In this document: piece by piece, positions 1 through 8,185 of the stretch
Layout of the letters: each line of letters begins with the position of its first letter
Position numbering within the stretch: position 1 is the stretch's first letter
DNA from: Chitinophaga filiformis
GTDB taxonomy: Bacteria > Bacteroidota > Bacteroidia > Chitinophagales > Chitinophagaceae
Assembly: GCF_900102545.1 (NCBI RefSeq)
Contig: NZ_FNBN01000003.1
Coordinates: 1 to 64,000, forward strand
DNA length: 64,000 bases
Reading direction: 5' to 3'
Translations under genes and position numbers: made by a program
Notes under the pieces: generated by a model
Databases searched by the model: none
Told to the model about the DNA's origin: nothing
What the model saw: only the letters and a program-made list of their open reading frames with translations

Positions 1-218
1 GATAGCATTCTATGAAGTTTTCTGGTGCCCAGTCGCTTTTGTGAAGCTCTGATTTGCTCCACTTTGTCAAGAACAATGGCCATTTCCAGCCCCAATTGAT
101 GATCATTATTTTTTCGCTTATAAAAAGCTTGTCTGGTTTTACCAAACAGTCCGCAAACATTACCCAAATCCTTGTCAGGATAATGTTCTTTTACTCTGCA
201 GACGGCTTGGTACCAGGC
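1..218 (-). mobile_element. IS3-family transposase OrfB, partial (N-terminal part only)
   Basis: Reading the minus strand in the -1 frame relative to OrfA gives an open frame from the slippery site at 224-218 to the window edge. The predicted peptide includes WYQAVCRVKEHYP, LFGKTRQAFYKRK and QKRLGTRKLHRML. These resemble the N-terminal region of IS3-family OrfB (the HTH_21-like segment), which precedes the DDE integrase core. The catalytic core lies outside the window, so activity cannot be judged. In this family OrfB is normally made only as an OrfA-OrfB fusion through -1 frameshifting. The frame relation and slippery site seen here fit that. No stop codon interrupts the visible part. Confidence 0.8.
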
Positions 219-598
219 TTTTTTTGGATCTCAATATTAAATTGTTCTTCAGCAACTTCAATCATTGTCTGAAAAGCAAATGCCTTTAAATTGGCATGTT
301 CTAGCTTTTTACGGAGTTCTTCATTTTGCTTCTTCAATGCATCAAACTCCTTTTTTTCCTGTTCTGTCATGGCCGTAGATATTATGGGTTTTTCCAAAGT
401 CGTTTGCCTAAGTTCGGAAGAAAAAAGAGAGTACCAATAAGCCACTTGGGTTTTAGTGATCCTATAACGAGCTGCGACCTGGCTCATGCTTTGGTCTCCG
501 GCCATGTAATCGGCCACTACTTTGTCCATGAACGACTGCTCATATTGGAACTGCGGGCCCAGACGTCCCTTGCGTCCCTGATTGTTTGAATTTTGCAT
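191..598 (-). CDS. IS3-family transposase OrfA (helix-turn-helix protein)
   Basis: 135 aa. Residues about 20-60 form a helix-turn-helix of the transposase_8/IS3 OrfA kind (SMSQVAARYRITKTQVAYWY). Residues about 75-125 are a leucine-zipper-like coiled coil (EFDALKKQNEELRKKLEHAN). OrfA binds the insertion-sequence ends and dimerises with the OrfAB transposase. The codons near its end contain A-AAA-AAG at 224-218 (minus strand), the standard -1 frameshift heptamer, and the alternative frame continues into OrfB. The stop is TAA at 193-191. The start at 598 lies two bases from an inverted repeat (601-622) that could hide the initiation region. The element is cut by the window edge, so whether it is intact cannot be said. 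Confidence 0.85.
   Translation of the reverse strand: MQNSNNQGRKGRLGPQFQYEQSFMDKVVADYMAGDQSMSQVAARYRITKTQVAYWYSLFSSELRQTTLEKPIISTAMTEQEKKEFDALKKQNEELRKKLEHANLKAFAFQTMIEVAEEQFNIEIQKKPGTKPSAE
218..224 (-). promoter_or_regulatory. -1 programmed frameshift site A-AAA-AAG
   Basis: In the OrfA frame the minus strand reads CAA AAA AAG CCT, so the heptamer A AAA AAG sits in the phase needed for simultaneous -1 slippage. Slipping gives GCC TGG TAC and joins OrfA to the OrfB frame. This is the classical IS3-family arrangement. Confidence 0.75.
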
Positions 599-600
599 GT

Positions 601-622
601 TTTACACTTTTTAAAGTGTAAA
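601..622. repeat. 10-bp inverted repeat immediately upstream of OrfA start
   Basis: TTTACACTTT, a 2-bp spacer, then AAAGTGTAAA. On the minus-strand mRNA this hairpin would end two bases before the OrfA ATG (598) and cover the expected ribosome-binding region. Hairpins that block translation of read-through transcripts are known in several IS families. Alternatively it could be an OrfA-binding operator. Confidence 0.7.
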
Positions 623-641
623 CCTATTTCAGGACCTGACA

Positions 642-727
642 ATACCGCTTTGATACCTCTAATCCTACGTTAATCCTACGTTTATAAACGTAGGATTAAC
701 GTAGGATTAGAGGTATCAAAGCGGTAT
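642..727. repeat. 86-bp perfect palindrome (43-bp arms, no spacer) built from 11-bp repeats
   Basis: Every base from 642 to 684 pairs with 727 down to 685. The axis lies between 684 and 685. Inside it the unit AATCCTACGTT occurs twice in tandem (661-682) and its complement twice (687-708). GGTATCAAAGC is repeated at 712-722 and 723-733, the last copy running beyond the palindrome. It lies where the left end of the IS would be expected (about 45-130 bp upstream of OrfA), so it may be the IS end, its target, or an independent hairpin element. Confidence 0.85.
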
Positions 728-975
728 CAAAGCGGTAATTGAAGGGCAAAAAATCAGTATTTCCCGCACGTCTTTTTCACTTAGCTTTGTGATTAATCAT
801 AACCCTTCCTGCCACTCTTTTTGAGTTATTTTTTGACATCGCTTAGAAAATTTCGCGCTATCAGCGCGTCCAGATATATGTCTATTTCGTTACTGTATGA
901 AGGTGATTCGCAACACCTGTATCACTGAATGGAATGACTGATTTTTTGGCTACAGTAGCCAGAGAACTTTAGCTA
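728..975. other. Intergenic, no recognised content
   Basis: About 250 bp between the palindrome and the end of the minus-strand lipoprotein gene. Both strands are broken by stops, and no terminator, promoter match or RNA gene was recognised. Confidence 0.5.
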
Positions 976-2892
976 TTAGTGAGTAAAATTCAATGGTCTG
1001 AATGATAGTGCTCTCACTATTCCCACCAGTCTCGATTTCCCGCATTCTGTTTTTAACAGCAATTGCAGGTCTTCCGCCCTTCTGGCCAGGTCATTAAACG
1101 TCCATTGAATAGGGGACCCGGTTGGTCTGCCAGCTGGGTCAGTAACCCGGAACAAGCCATCTACCTGAGAGGGATCGCCGGTCAGGAAGGCAGACAGCGT
1201 GGGCTTGGTGCCAAAAGGTTGTGGCGCTATCTGTAGGAAAGATGCATGAGGAACACCTGCAGGATCATTAATGAGGTTTCCTACGGAGGTCCTGGCTTCC
1301 CCGGCGTGACAGCCGCTGCAGGTATTGATCGAGAGGATATGACGTACCGTATCGTTGGTGATAAAGCCAGATCCTGCAACATTCGAGGCGTCCCAGAAAT
1401 GAACGGGTGCGGGCATTTGTGACTTGCCTCCCAGGAAGTTTACACCAGAAGCAGCTTCAATTTCCGGCACCTGGTAGGTTTGTGCGAGTATAGCGGCCGT
1501 GCTGTCGTTGGCATATTTTGCCAGTATTTGCTGGTCGGCAGCTGTAGCCCCAGATAACCTGTTGAATTTCAATGCAGGTTCCTGTTTGACGGTCACTTCG
1601 TCGAAGATGCCTTTCTTGTTGATCATAAACTCTCTCAGTTCCCAGGGACGGGCAAGTGCAATTTCGTTCGTTCTAAGCTGATTTAAGCTACTTCCGTTAG
1701 GTTTGGATGGACTGGTCCCCGCGGCCGTAAACTGGTCTGTAATCTTCTGTAAAGCGTCATTATAAGCAGCCGTACCTGGTACCAGTGCCTTCAGGTCCCA
1801 CCATTGTTGTGCAAATTCATGCAGCTCTTTACAGGTACTTTTAGGAATGCCATATTCCAGGATGGTAGTAAAACGCAGAAGGGTACAATTGGGAGTTAAC
1901 ACGCAGAATACAAAACGGCCTTCTCCCGCATTACTGATCTTATAACCGCTGTTGCCACGCAGGTCAAGACGGTTGACTATCGCCAGCAGGCGGAAAGGCG
2001 CCAGCGACAGATCGAAATTGAATGTTTTCCAGTTGCCGGTGTTGATGATGGCGCCCGGATTACTTGCCTGTAACCAGGGAAGGATCACTATATTGAAGAT
2101 ATTGGTACGGGCAGGTACGTTATCCGCATTGATAGTCTGCGCCGCCATCCATTTTTCCAGCCAGGACTGAAGGAACGTGTTTACGCTGATACCGGAGGCC
2201 GGGGTATTGGCCATTTGAGAGATCAGGTAACTGAAAGTCCAGACACCTTTAGGATTACCTTTCTTTGTACAGGGGTTAAAAGTACGGGTCGGATCTTCAA
2301 TAACACCCAGGTCCGTGATCATGAGGGAGCGCTCTCTTAACTCCGGATCAGGGATCAGCTTGAAGAGGTCGGGGTTGATGTCAGCACCCTTGTCAAAGTC
2401 CAGGTTTCTGACGTTACTTTCTCTCACCTGGTTGTCGATCACTGTAGCAGACCTTCCGCTCCATCTGAACAGGTGTTCTTTCTTGTTCAGCTTATCCACG
2501 TTAGCATTCTGGATAGCGATCAGGTCTTCTTTGAGTGCAGAGAGATCTTCGTTGATGGCAACAGAAAAGATCCCATCGTCTGCTTTCTCATCGCCCTCAC
2601 TGCCATCATCCCGGAGTGTGAGTGTTTCGTCGTTTACAACAATGGAATGAACGTTATCCCTGATCACGGCACGTGGAAAGGTGGCGGTAAGGAGGACATT
2701 GTTGCCATTGACCGTTTCTTTAAGTGCTTTTACCTTAATGCTGGTGGCAATGGGAGGGTTGCGTTCAAATGCTGTGTTGACAGTTGCTGTGCTGGCCGCA
2801 GTCTGCGCGGGCATCTTTTTCTTACTTTCCCCGCATGCATGGAGGAAAAGAGAGGCGAGGATTAAACCTGCCGGTAACAGTCTGGTTGACAT
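976..2892 (-). CDS. Surface lipoprotein with choice-of-anchor-like domain and one CxxCH haem motif
   Basis: 638 aa. A short hydrophobic signal ends in a lipobox (LHAC, Cys20), followed by GESKKK, so it should be an outer-membrane lipoprotein. Residues about 45-125 carry DDGSEGDEKADDGIFS, the pattern of the 'choice-of-anchor X' Ig-like domain. Residues 525-529 are CSGCH, a cytochrome-c type haem attachment motif. Only one such motif is present and no clear distal Met ligand could be assigned, so haem binding is an inference. The rest (about 160-500) was not recognised. It is monocistronic on the minus strand, between the IS fragment and a susD end. It may act as a surface redox or binding protein; function unknown. 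Confidence 0.7.
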   Translation of the reverse strand: MSTRLLPAGLILASLFLHACGESKKKMPAQTAASTATVNTAFERNPPIATSIKVKALKETVNGNNVLLTATFPRAVIRDNVHSIVVNDETLTLRDDGSEGDEKADDGIFSVAINEDLSALKEDLIAIQNANVDKLNKKEHLFRWSGRSATVIDNQVRESNVRNLDFDKGADINPDLFKLIPDPELRERSLMITDLGVIEDPTRTFNPCTKKGNPKGVWTFSYLISQMANTPASGISVNTFLQSWLEKWMAAQTINADNVPARTNIFNIVILPWLQASNPGAIINTGNWKTFNFDLSLAPFRLLAIVNRLDLRGNSGYKISNAGEGRFVFCVLTPNCTLLRFTTILEYGIPKSTCKELHEFAQQWWDLKALVPGTAAYNDALQKITDQFTAAGTSPSKPNGSSLNQLRTNEIALARPWELREFMINKKGIFDEVTVKQEPALKFNRLSGATAADQQILAKYANDSTAAILAQTYQVPEIEAASGVNFLGGKSQMPAPVHFWDASNVAGSGFITNDTVRHILSINTCSGCHAGEARTSVGNLINDPAGVPHASFLQIAPQPFGTKPTLSAFLTGDPSQVDGLFRVTDPAGRPTGSPIQWTFNDLARRAEDLQLLLKTECGKSRLVGIVRALSFRPLNFTH

Positions 2893-3064
2893 GCCTTGTT
2901 TGATTTTGGGGTTTATAAAATATATCGTGTTATATCGCTGAAAATGTTGTGGACATCATTGGTAAGGCATTGTGGTATGAGGCCAGTATAAATTGAGTTT
3001 ACATGATAAAGATAGGAGGTATCAGGTGTAGAAACACCGCAGTCGCAGCTGCCTTGAAATAGAA

Positions 3065-3090
3065 AAGCCGGACCTGGACAGGTCCGGCTT
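3065..3090 (-). terminator. Rho-independent terminator of the SusD/SusC operon
   Basis: AAGCCGGACCT (3065-3075), a 4-base loop, then AGGTCCGGCTT (3080-3090). On the minus strand it is followed by CTTTTCTATTT. It lies 49 bp downstream of the susD stop at 3139. Confidence 0.75.
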
Positions 3091-3138
3091 GTTATTGCTG
3101 CTTTTTTTATAGCGGTATAGATGGCTATACGAGAATTG

Positions 3139-4719
3139 TTACTGCTTGTCCCACCATACAGGGGTGGTTAAAGCATTAGTACCTTGTCTTTTAATGGCTT
3201 CCTGGTAATTAGTCGGGTTAGAGGCAAGCTCTGAGGAAGGATACAGCATTCTGCGTGGTATCTTTCCACCGGTGGCGTTTCCTACATAGTTCACCGGTGT
3301 CAGTTGCGGATAACCGCTTCTGCGCCAGTTTGCCCATGCTTCATACCAGTCCAGCACACAGGCTGCCCAATATTGCGTATTGATCTGGTCGTAACCTTTA
3401 GCATCATCATATGGGTGAGCTGTCAGGTAGGCCTGCACTTCAGTGCCACTGATCGAAGCAGTGGAATTGTATTGCGCGAGTTGTTCCATGGCAGCTTTCA
3501 CGCCATTGTTATAGTGAGTGGCGGCATCAGCACCAACGCTCCATCCTCTCTTCGCTGCTTCTGCCAGCAGAAGTTCCACCTGTGCATAGGTTACCAGGAA
3601 AGTAGGTCCGTTGAGCTTCAGTAATACGTTTTTATTCAGCACAGAATATTTTTTCGTGTCGTTGGGATAACCGGGAGCCTTGCTGATATCTGTAGCACCT
3701 CCATTGGTGTCATAACCATTCGGCATACCCAGTTGATCTGCCGGTATTTCACTGTTGCTGGCGGGTACCACGGCAATGTATTGCAGGCGCGGATCATTGT
3801 TGTTCTTCAGGAAATCCATGAAGGTTTTGCTGATACATACTTCACCTACGTTATTGATGGCATTCCACTCACCGGAAAGGATGTTGCTTACCCTGTTCAC
3901 GGTGGTCCTGCCGCCTGATGCATCGTGTAGAATAAAGGCATTGTCTGCATTGGAGGCGATCAGACCGCCGGCATATGCTTTTTCTACCCATGTTTTGGCA
4001 ACTGCATCATCCCTTTTTGACAGACGCATACCTAAACGCAACATCAGGGAATAAGCCAGTTTCTTCCAGCTGGCCACTACCTGCGCCGCAGGAACAGCAC
4101 CGCCTTTGTTGTAGATCAGGTCTCCCTGACCAGGAACAGCTTTGCCGGCATCCAGTGCCTTCGCTGCTTCATCCAGTTCCTTCAGCATATCCATGTAGAT
4201 CTCCTGCTGTGCATCATATTTCGGAGTGAAGTTGCGGTCGCTGTAACCCTTACCTGCTTCAGAGTAAGGAACGTCTCCGTAAATGTCTGTCAGACGATGG
4301 AAGATCATTACTTTGGCGATACGGGCGATGTTATACTGGTTAGACAGGTATGCATTGTCTTTGGTTACCCTTATCACGTCAGTGATGTACTTGATCTGAT
4401 CAGGATAGGCGCGTTCAAAATAAGCGGCGGCCCAGCCATCATTCTGTATGTATTTATCACCTGCATACCAGCTCACGTTAGCCAGCTGCTGCATCATCAT
4501 GGAACAGTAGATGATGTTCACACGCCATGTGTCATAGCTGAAGTCACTGTTGCCTGTATATTCCAGAAGAGCACGGGTGAAGTTGAATTCAGGAACGCCA
4601 CTGGATTCGCCGGATTTGCTCTTGTCTGTATTCAGATCTTCGAAGTCCTTTGTACATGCCGGCATCATCAGCATCGCGGGCAGGCATAGTACGAGTAATA
4701 ATTTATGAAGAGATTTCAT
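3139..4719 (-). CDS. SusD/RagB-family outer-membrane lipoprotein (pair 1)
   Basis: 526 aa. The signal peptide ends in a lipobox (MPAC, Cys22), followed by TKDFEDLN, an acidic stretch typical of surface-exported Bacteroidota lipoproteins. The body looks like the SusD-like_2 branch: TPR-like helices in the first half (IARIAKVMIFHRLTDIYGDVPYSEA), LKKLAYSLMLRLGMRLSK-like helices, and the C-terminal signature WANWRRSGYPQLTP. SusD proteins cap their SusC partner and deliver substrate, usually oligosaccharides or oligopeptides. The gene starts 11 bp after the SusC stop, so the two are co-transcribed. No degradative enzyme is adjacent, so the substrate is unknown. Confidence 0.92.
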   Translation of the reverse strand: MKSLHKLLLVLCLPAMLMMPACTKDFEDLNTDKSKSGESSGVPEFNFTRALLEYTGNSDFSYDTWRVNIIYCSMMMQQLANVSWYAGDKYIQNDGWAAAYFERAYPDQIKYITDVIRVTKDNAYLSNQYNIARIAKVMIFHRLTDIYGDVPYSEAGKGYSDRNFTPKYDAQQEIYMDMLKELDEAAKALDAGKAVPGQGDLIYNKGGAVPAAQVVASWKKLAYSLMLRLGMRLSKRDDAVAKTWVEKAYAGGLIASNADNAFILHDASGGRTTVNRVSNILSGEWNAINNVGEVCISKTFMDFLKNNNDPRLQYIAVVPASNSEIPADQLGMPNGYDTNGGATDISKAPGYPNDTKKYSVLNKNVLLKLNGPTFLVTYAQVELLLAEAAKRGWSVGADAATHYNNGVKAAMEQLAQYNSTASISGTEVQAYLTAHPYDDAKGYDQINTQYWAACVLDWYEAWANWRRSGYPQLTPVNYVGNATGGKIPRRMLYPSSELASNPTNYQEAIKRQGTNALTTPVWWDKQ

Positions 4720-4730
4720 GATACCAGTTT

Positions 4731-7700
4731 TTAGAATTTAACATTCAGGTTAACACCGAAGGAACGGGTAGTAGGCAGACCTGCATACTCCAGTCCCTGC
4801 GCATTGCTGTTGCTGTAGTTGGACTCAGGATCGATGTTGGGCGTAGATTTCTTGATGTAGAAAAGATTACGGCCTACCAGTGATACGCTGATACCATTCA
4901 GCCTGTTACCCAATGCTTTTTTGGTGAAATCATAAGTCAGGCTCAGGGAGCGGAACTTGATGAAATCTGATTTATAAACATGCAGTGCAGAGACAGTAAA
5001 CAGCTTGCCGTAATAGTCATCTGCGGCAACCGTAGTGGTTTTCGCTTCGCCTGTTTCTGAAACACCTGTTACTACCACACCACTTTCACGTCCTTCAAGT
5101 GTTTCTTTCTGTAAGCCATACTTATAGGCATTAGCATTGGTACCTGAATAAATCTTACCGCCAGCTTTGAAGTCGATCAGGAAGTTCAGATGGAACCTGC
5201 CATAAGAGATGTCGTTGCTCCATCCACCGGTATAAGGCGCTACGCCGGTACCCTGTGCAATCAGCGCATCTGTGTGTTGTGGCAGGCCCGATGCATCGAC
5301 AACCAGTTCTCCTTTACTGTTACGTTTGAAATCATACACCATGATCTGGGAGTAAGGCAACCCTACTACATGATTGATGAAACCTTGCTCTGTACGGGAC
5401 TCACCACCTTCCACCAACATGGAGTTCTGTCCTTCTGCCAGTGCGATCACTTTATTCTTGTTATGTGCAAAGTTGAAAGCAGTGGTCCATGCAAAGTGAG
5501 CTGTTTTCACAGGCGTACCACCTACCATCAGCTCTATACCTTTGTTCTCCAGTTTACCTACATTCACCAGTGCGCTGTTGTAACCGGATCCTGCAGATAC
5601 TGTAGCTGTTACGATATCGTTGGATGCCTGTTTATTATACCAGCTGAAGTCACCGAATAAGCGATTGTTGAACAGTTTCAGTTCCGTACCGATCTCCAGT
5701 TCTGTTACTTTCAGTGGTTTCAGTGCCTTGTTAGGGATCTTATTGTCGATATCACCTATTGGCACGCCGTTAATGCTGTTTCCCATTGTGCTGTAGTAAA
5801 GAGCAGTTTTATACTCTTCAGCATCACCGCCTACTTCGGCATAACCAGCCCTGATCTTACCGAAACTCAGCCAGTTGCTTTTCAGATTTTCTGAGAACAC
5901 ATAGGAACCGCTCACAGAAGGATAATTGTATGAATTGTTCTGCTTCGGCAGTGTGCTGCTCCAATCATTACGGTCAGTCACAGTCAGGTATAAAGTGCTG
6001 TTCCAGGATAGTTCCAATGAACCATAGACAGATTGCACTTCTTTATTATACTCTGTGATCTTACTGTCTTTGGTAGCTGCAGTAGTTGGATTGTAAACGA
6101 ATGGGAAAGAGAAGTTGGAAGCAGTTACATCGTTCACTTTATCTTTTTTCTTCAACAGGTTGGCGCCGGCGGTGAAGTTAAGATTCAGTTTGCTGGCAAG
6201 CTCCCGGTTGATACCCAGTAACGCGTCTATGTTCGTTTCATTGAACTGACGGTTGCGTTCCACATCCAGGCGACCCTTTTCAAAGTAAGCAGTGCCGGTT
6301 GGTGTGATAGAAGTTCCATTGAAACCAAAGTAGTCATTGGCTACGCGGGCCTGGATGAACAACCATGGCAAAGGCGTATAACGCAGGCTTGTTACGCCCA
6401 GTACGCGATCTTTCTTTGTGTTGTTGATGAAGCGGTTGGCAGCAAAGAATGGGTTCGTACTGTACTTATCAGCGCTGTACCTTAGTTCGTTCATCTGTGC
6501 GTCGTAACCCGGAGCGAGGGTGGCGGCAGCCACGTTGGCAGGCAGGAAGGCGATAGCATAGTTACCGTTACCGGGAGCATCACTCAGGTTGGTACGGTTG
6601 TTAGTTACTTCCTTCGCATAGATAACGTTTGTCTGTCCGCTGAATTTATCTGATAATTTATAATTGAGATCAATGTTTACGTTGTCGCGGATGTATTCTG
6701 TATTAGGATATACACCGTTGCTGCGCAGATCACCCAGTGCAATACGGTAAGTTGTTTTATCACTACCGCCTGCTACTGATAGTGTATTGCTGAATGTGGA
6801 TCCTGTTTTGTAGAAATCCTTGAGGTGATTACCCTGTTTGGAATAAGGGCGGGATACACCATCGAACTGAATGGTAGGTGATCCATCCAGTTTACTGCCC
6901 CAGCTTGACAGACCTGCGTTCATAGCAGCATCTACTGTAGTAGGTTTCGCGCCTTTGATCCCCTGTCCGTATACCTCCTGGAAGTCCAGGAAATCATTTA
7001 CCTTATCAATGGTGACGTTGCTGTTCAGCTCTACCTGCATCTGCCCTGCTTTACCTGACTTGGTGGTGATGAGGATCACACCGTTAACACCACGTTGTCC
7101 GTAGAGGGCAGAAGCAGCAGCACCTTTAAGGATGGTCATATCTTCGATATCGTCCGGGTTAATGCTGGAGATACCATCACCAAAATCTGTACCGCCATAT
7201 TTACCGGCAGATCCGAGGTTGGAGTTGTTCATGGGAATACCATTCACCACATACAATGGCTGATTGGCGCCGCTCAGGGAAGAGTTACCCCTGATAGTTA
7301 CACGGGAGGAACCGCCGGGACCCGTAGATGGAGGTGCGCTGTTCACACCGGCCACGCGGCCTTCCAGGGCGTTGGCTACACTGATCTCCCTGGCTTTGGT
7401 CATGTCTGCACCCTGTACTTTTGATACAGCATAACCATTACTGCGGGCTTCTTTACGTATGCCCAGTGCCGTTACCACTACTTCATTGATATTAGCTACA
7501 TCGTCCTGAAGAGTTACATCGATGGATGACTGATCTCCTGCTACCACTTCCTGGGTAAGGAAACCGATGAATCTGAATACCAGAATGTCTGAAGGGGATT
7601 TAACAGTAATAACAAACTTGCCATCTGTGCCGGTTGTGGTACCTACATTGCTGTTTTTGATTAATACGTTAACACCAGGAATGGGATTGCCGCTTTTGTC

Positions 7701-7850
7701 CCTAACGACTCCCCTGACCTGTTTCTGCTGCCTCATACTGGATAAAGGCGTGGGAGCAGCAAAGGCCATCTGCGTGCCGTCGGCAAGCATAAGACCCAAC
7801 ATTACTCCTGCAGTAATGCATGCTTTGTTAAAGCGTAGTTTACTTGTCAT
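4731..7850 (-). CDS. SusC/RagA-family TonB-dependent outer-membrane transporter (pair 1)
   Basis: 1039 aa from the chosen start. Order: signal peptide ending near FAAP; carboxypeptidase-D-regulatory-like domain (about 43-120; VRGVVRDKSGNPIPGVNVLI); TonB-box/plug (NEVVVTALGIRKEARSNGYA, then LQDVEDMTILKGAAAS-type plug and GVILITTKSGKAGQ); long beta-barrel ending in Phe (GVNLNVKF). There is no STN domain, so it should not signal through an anti-sigma factor itself. An in-frame ATG at 7928 is open, but ATG 7850 follows AAAAGGAGTATCT, a strong Shine-Dalgarno, and begins a proper signal peptide, so I chose it. It transports the SusD-captured ligand using TonB energy. Confidence 0.92.
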   Translation of the reverse strand: MTSKLRFNKACITAGVMLGLMLADGTQMAFAAPTPLSSMRQQKQVRGVVRDKSGNPIPGVNVLIKNSNVGTTTGTDGKFVITVKSPSDILVFRFIGFLTQEVVAGDQSSIDVTLQDDVANINEVVVTALGIRKEARSNGYAVSKVQGADMTKAREISVANALEGRVAGVNSAPPSTGPGGSSRVTIRGNSSLSGANQPLYVVNGIPMNNSNLGSAGKYGGTDFGDGISSINPDDIEDMTILKGAAASALYGQRGVNGVILITTKSGKAGQMQVELNSNVTIDKVNDFLDFQEVYGQGIKGAKPTTVDAAMNAGLSSWGSKLDGSPTIQFDGVSRPYSKQGNHLKDFYKTGSTFSNTLSVAGGSDKTTYRIALGDLRSNGVYPNTEYIRDNVNIDLNYKLSDKFSGQTNVIYAKEVTNNRTNLSDAPGNGNYAIAFLPANVAAATLAPGYDAQMNELRYSADKYSTNPFFAANRFINNTKKDRVLGVTSLRYTPLPWLFIQARVANDYFGFNGTSITPTGTAYFEKGRLDVERNRQFNETNIDALLGINRELASKLNLNFTAGANLLKKKDKVNDVTASNFSFPFVYNPTTAATKDSKITEYNKEVQSVYGSLELSWNSTLYLTVTDRNDWSSTLPKQNNSYNYPSVSGSYVFSENLKSNWLSFGKIRAGYAEVGGDAEEYKTALYYSTMGNSINGVPIGDIDNKIPNKALKPLKVTELEIGTELKLFNNRLFGDFSWYNKQASNDIVTATVSAGSGYNSALVNVGKLENKGIELMVGGTPVKTAHFAWTTAFNFAHNKNKVIALAEGQNSMLVEGGESRTEQGFINHVVGLPYSQIMVYDFKRNSKGELVVDASGLPQHTDALIAQGTGVAPYTGGWSNDISYGRFHLNFLIDFKAGGKIYSGTNANAYKYGLQKETLEGRESGVVVTGVSETGEAKTTTVAADDYYGKLFTVSALHVYKSDFIKFRSLSLTYDFTKKALGNRLNGISVSLVGRNLFYIKKSTPNIDPESNYSNSNAQGLEYAGLPTTRSFGVNLNVKF

Positions 7851-8185
7851 AGATACTCCTTTTGGATGATTAGAATAGTTTAAACCCATGGTGACATAGC
7901 AAGGGCAGCTGGGTGCGGATGCATCCATTGCGATCTTTCTCAGAAGCCATCTATACTATGTCTACGTGATACTTATTCCCTTTTAGTTGATGAACGGCAT
8001 AACAATGCATACCGGTGCGCTCTTCACGCACGTGAAATGTTGCGATTCGTTTTAGTTGATATTTATACTGACATGTTCAATACGTGTTACGCAGCCGTGT
8101 CCCTTTGTGTCTCAACAAGTACCATGAGCGCGTAAAAAGGTGTCGTATGGAAAATAAAATAGTACCATGTACTACGAAAAAAAAA
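7851..8185. other. Intergenic between two SusCD pairs, probable leader/promoter region
   Basis: 335 bp between the pair-2 susD stop and the pair-1 susC start (both minus strand). It is long enough to hold a separate promoter for pair 1. No exact TAnnTTTG box and no convincing terminator was found, so co-transcription with pair 2 remains possible. Confidence 0.4.

Noticed and set aside
7850..7928. Upstream start of the pair-1 SusC at 7928
   Set aside because: ATG 7850 has a strong ribosome-binding site (AAAAGGAG) and begins a proper signal peptide.
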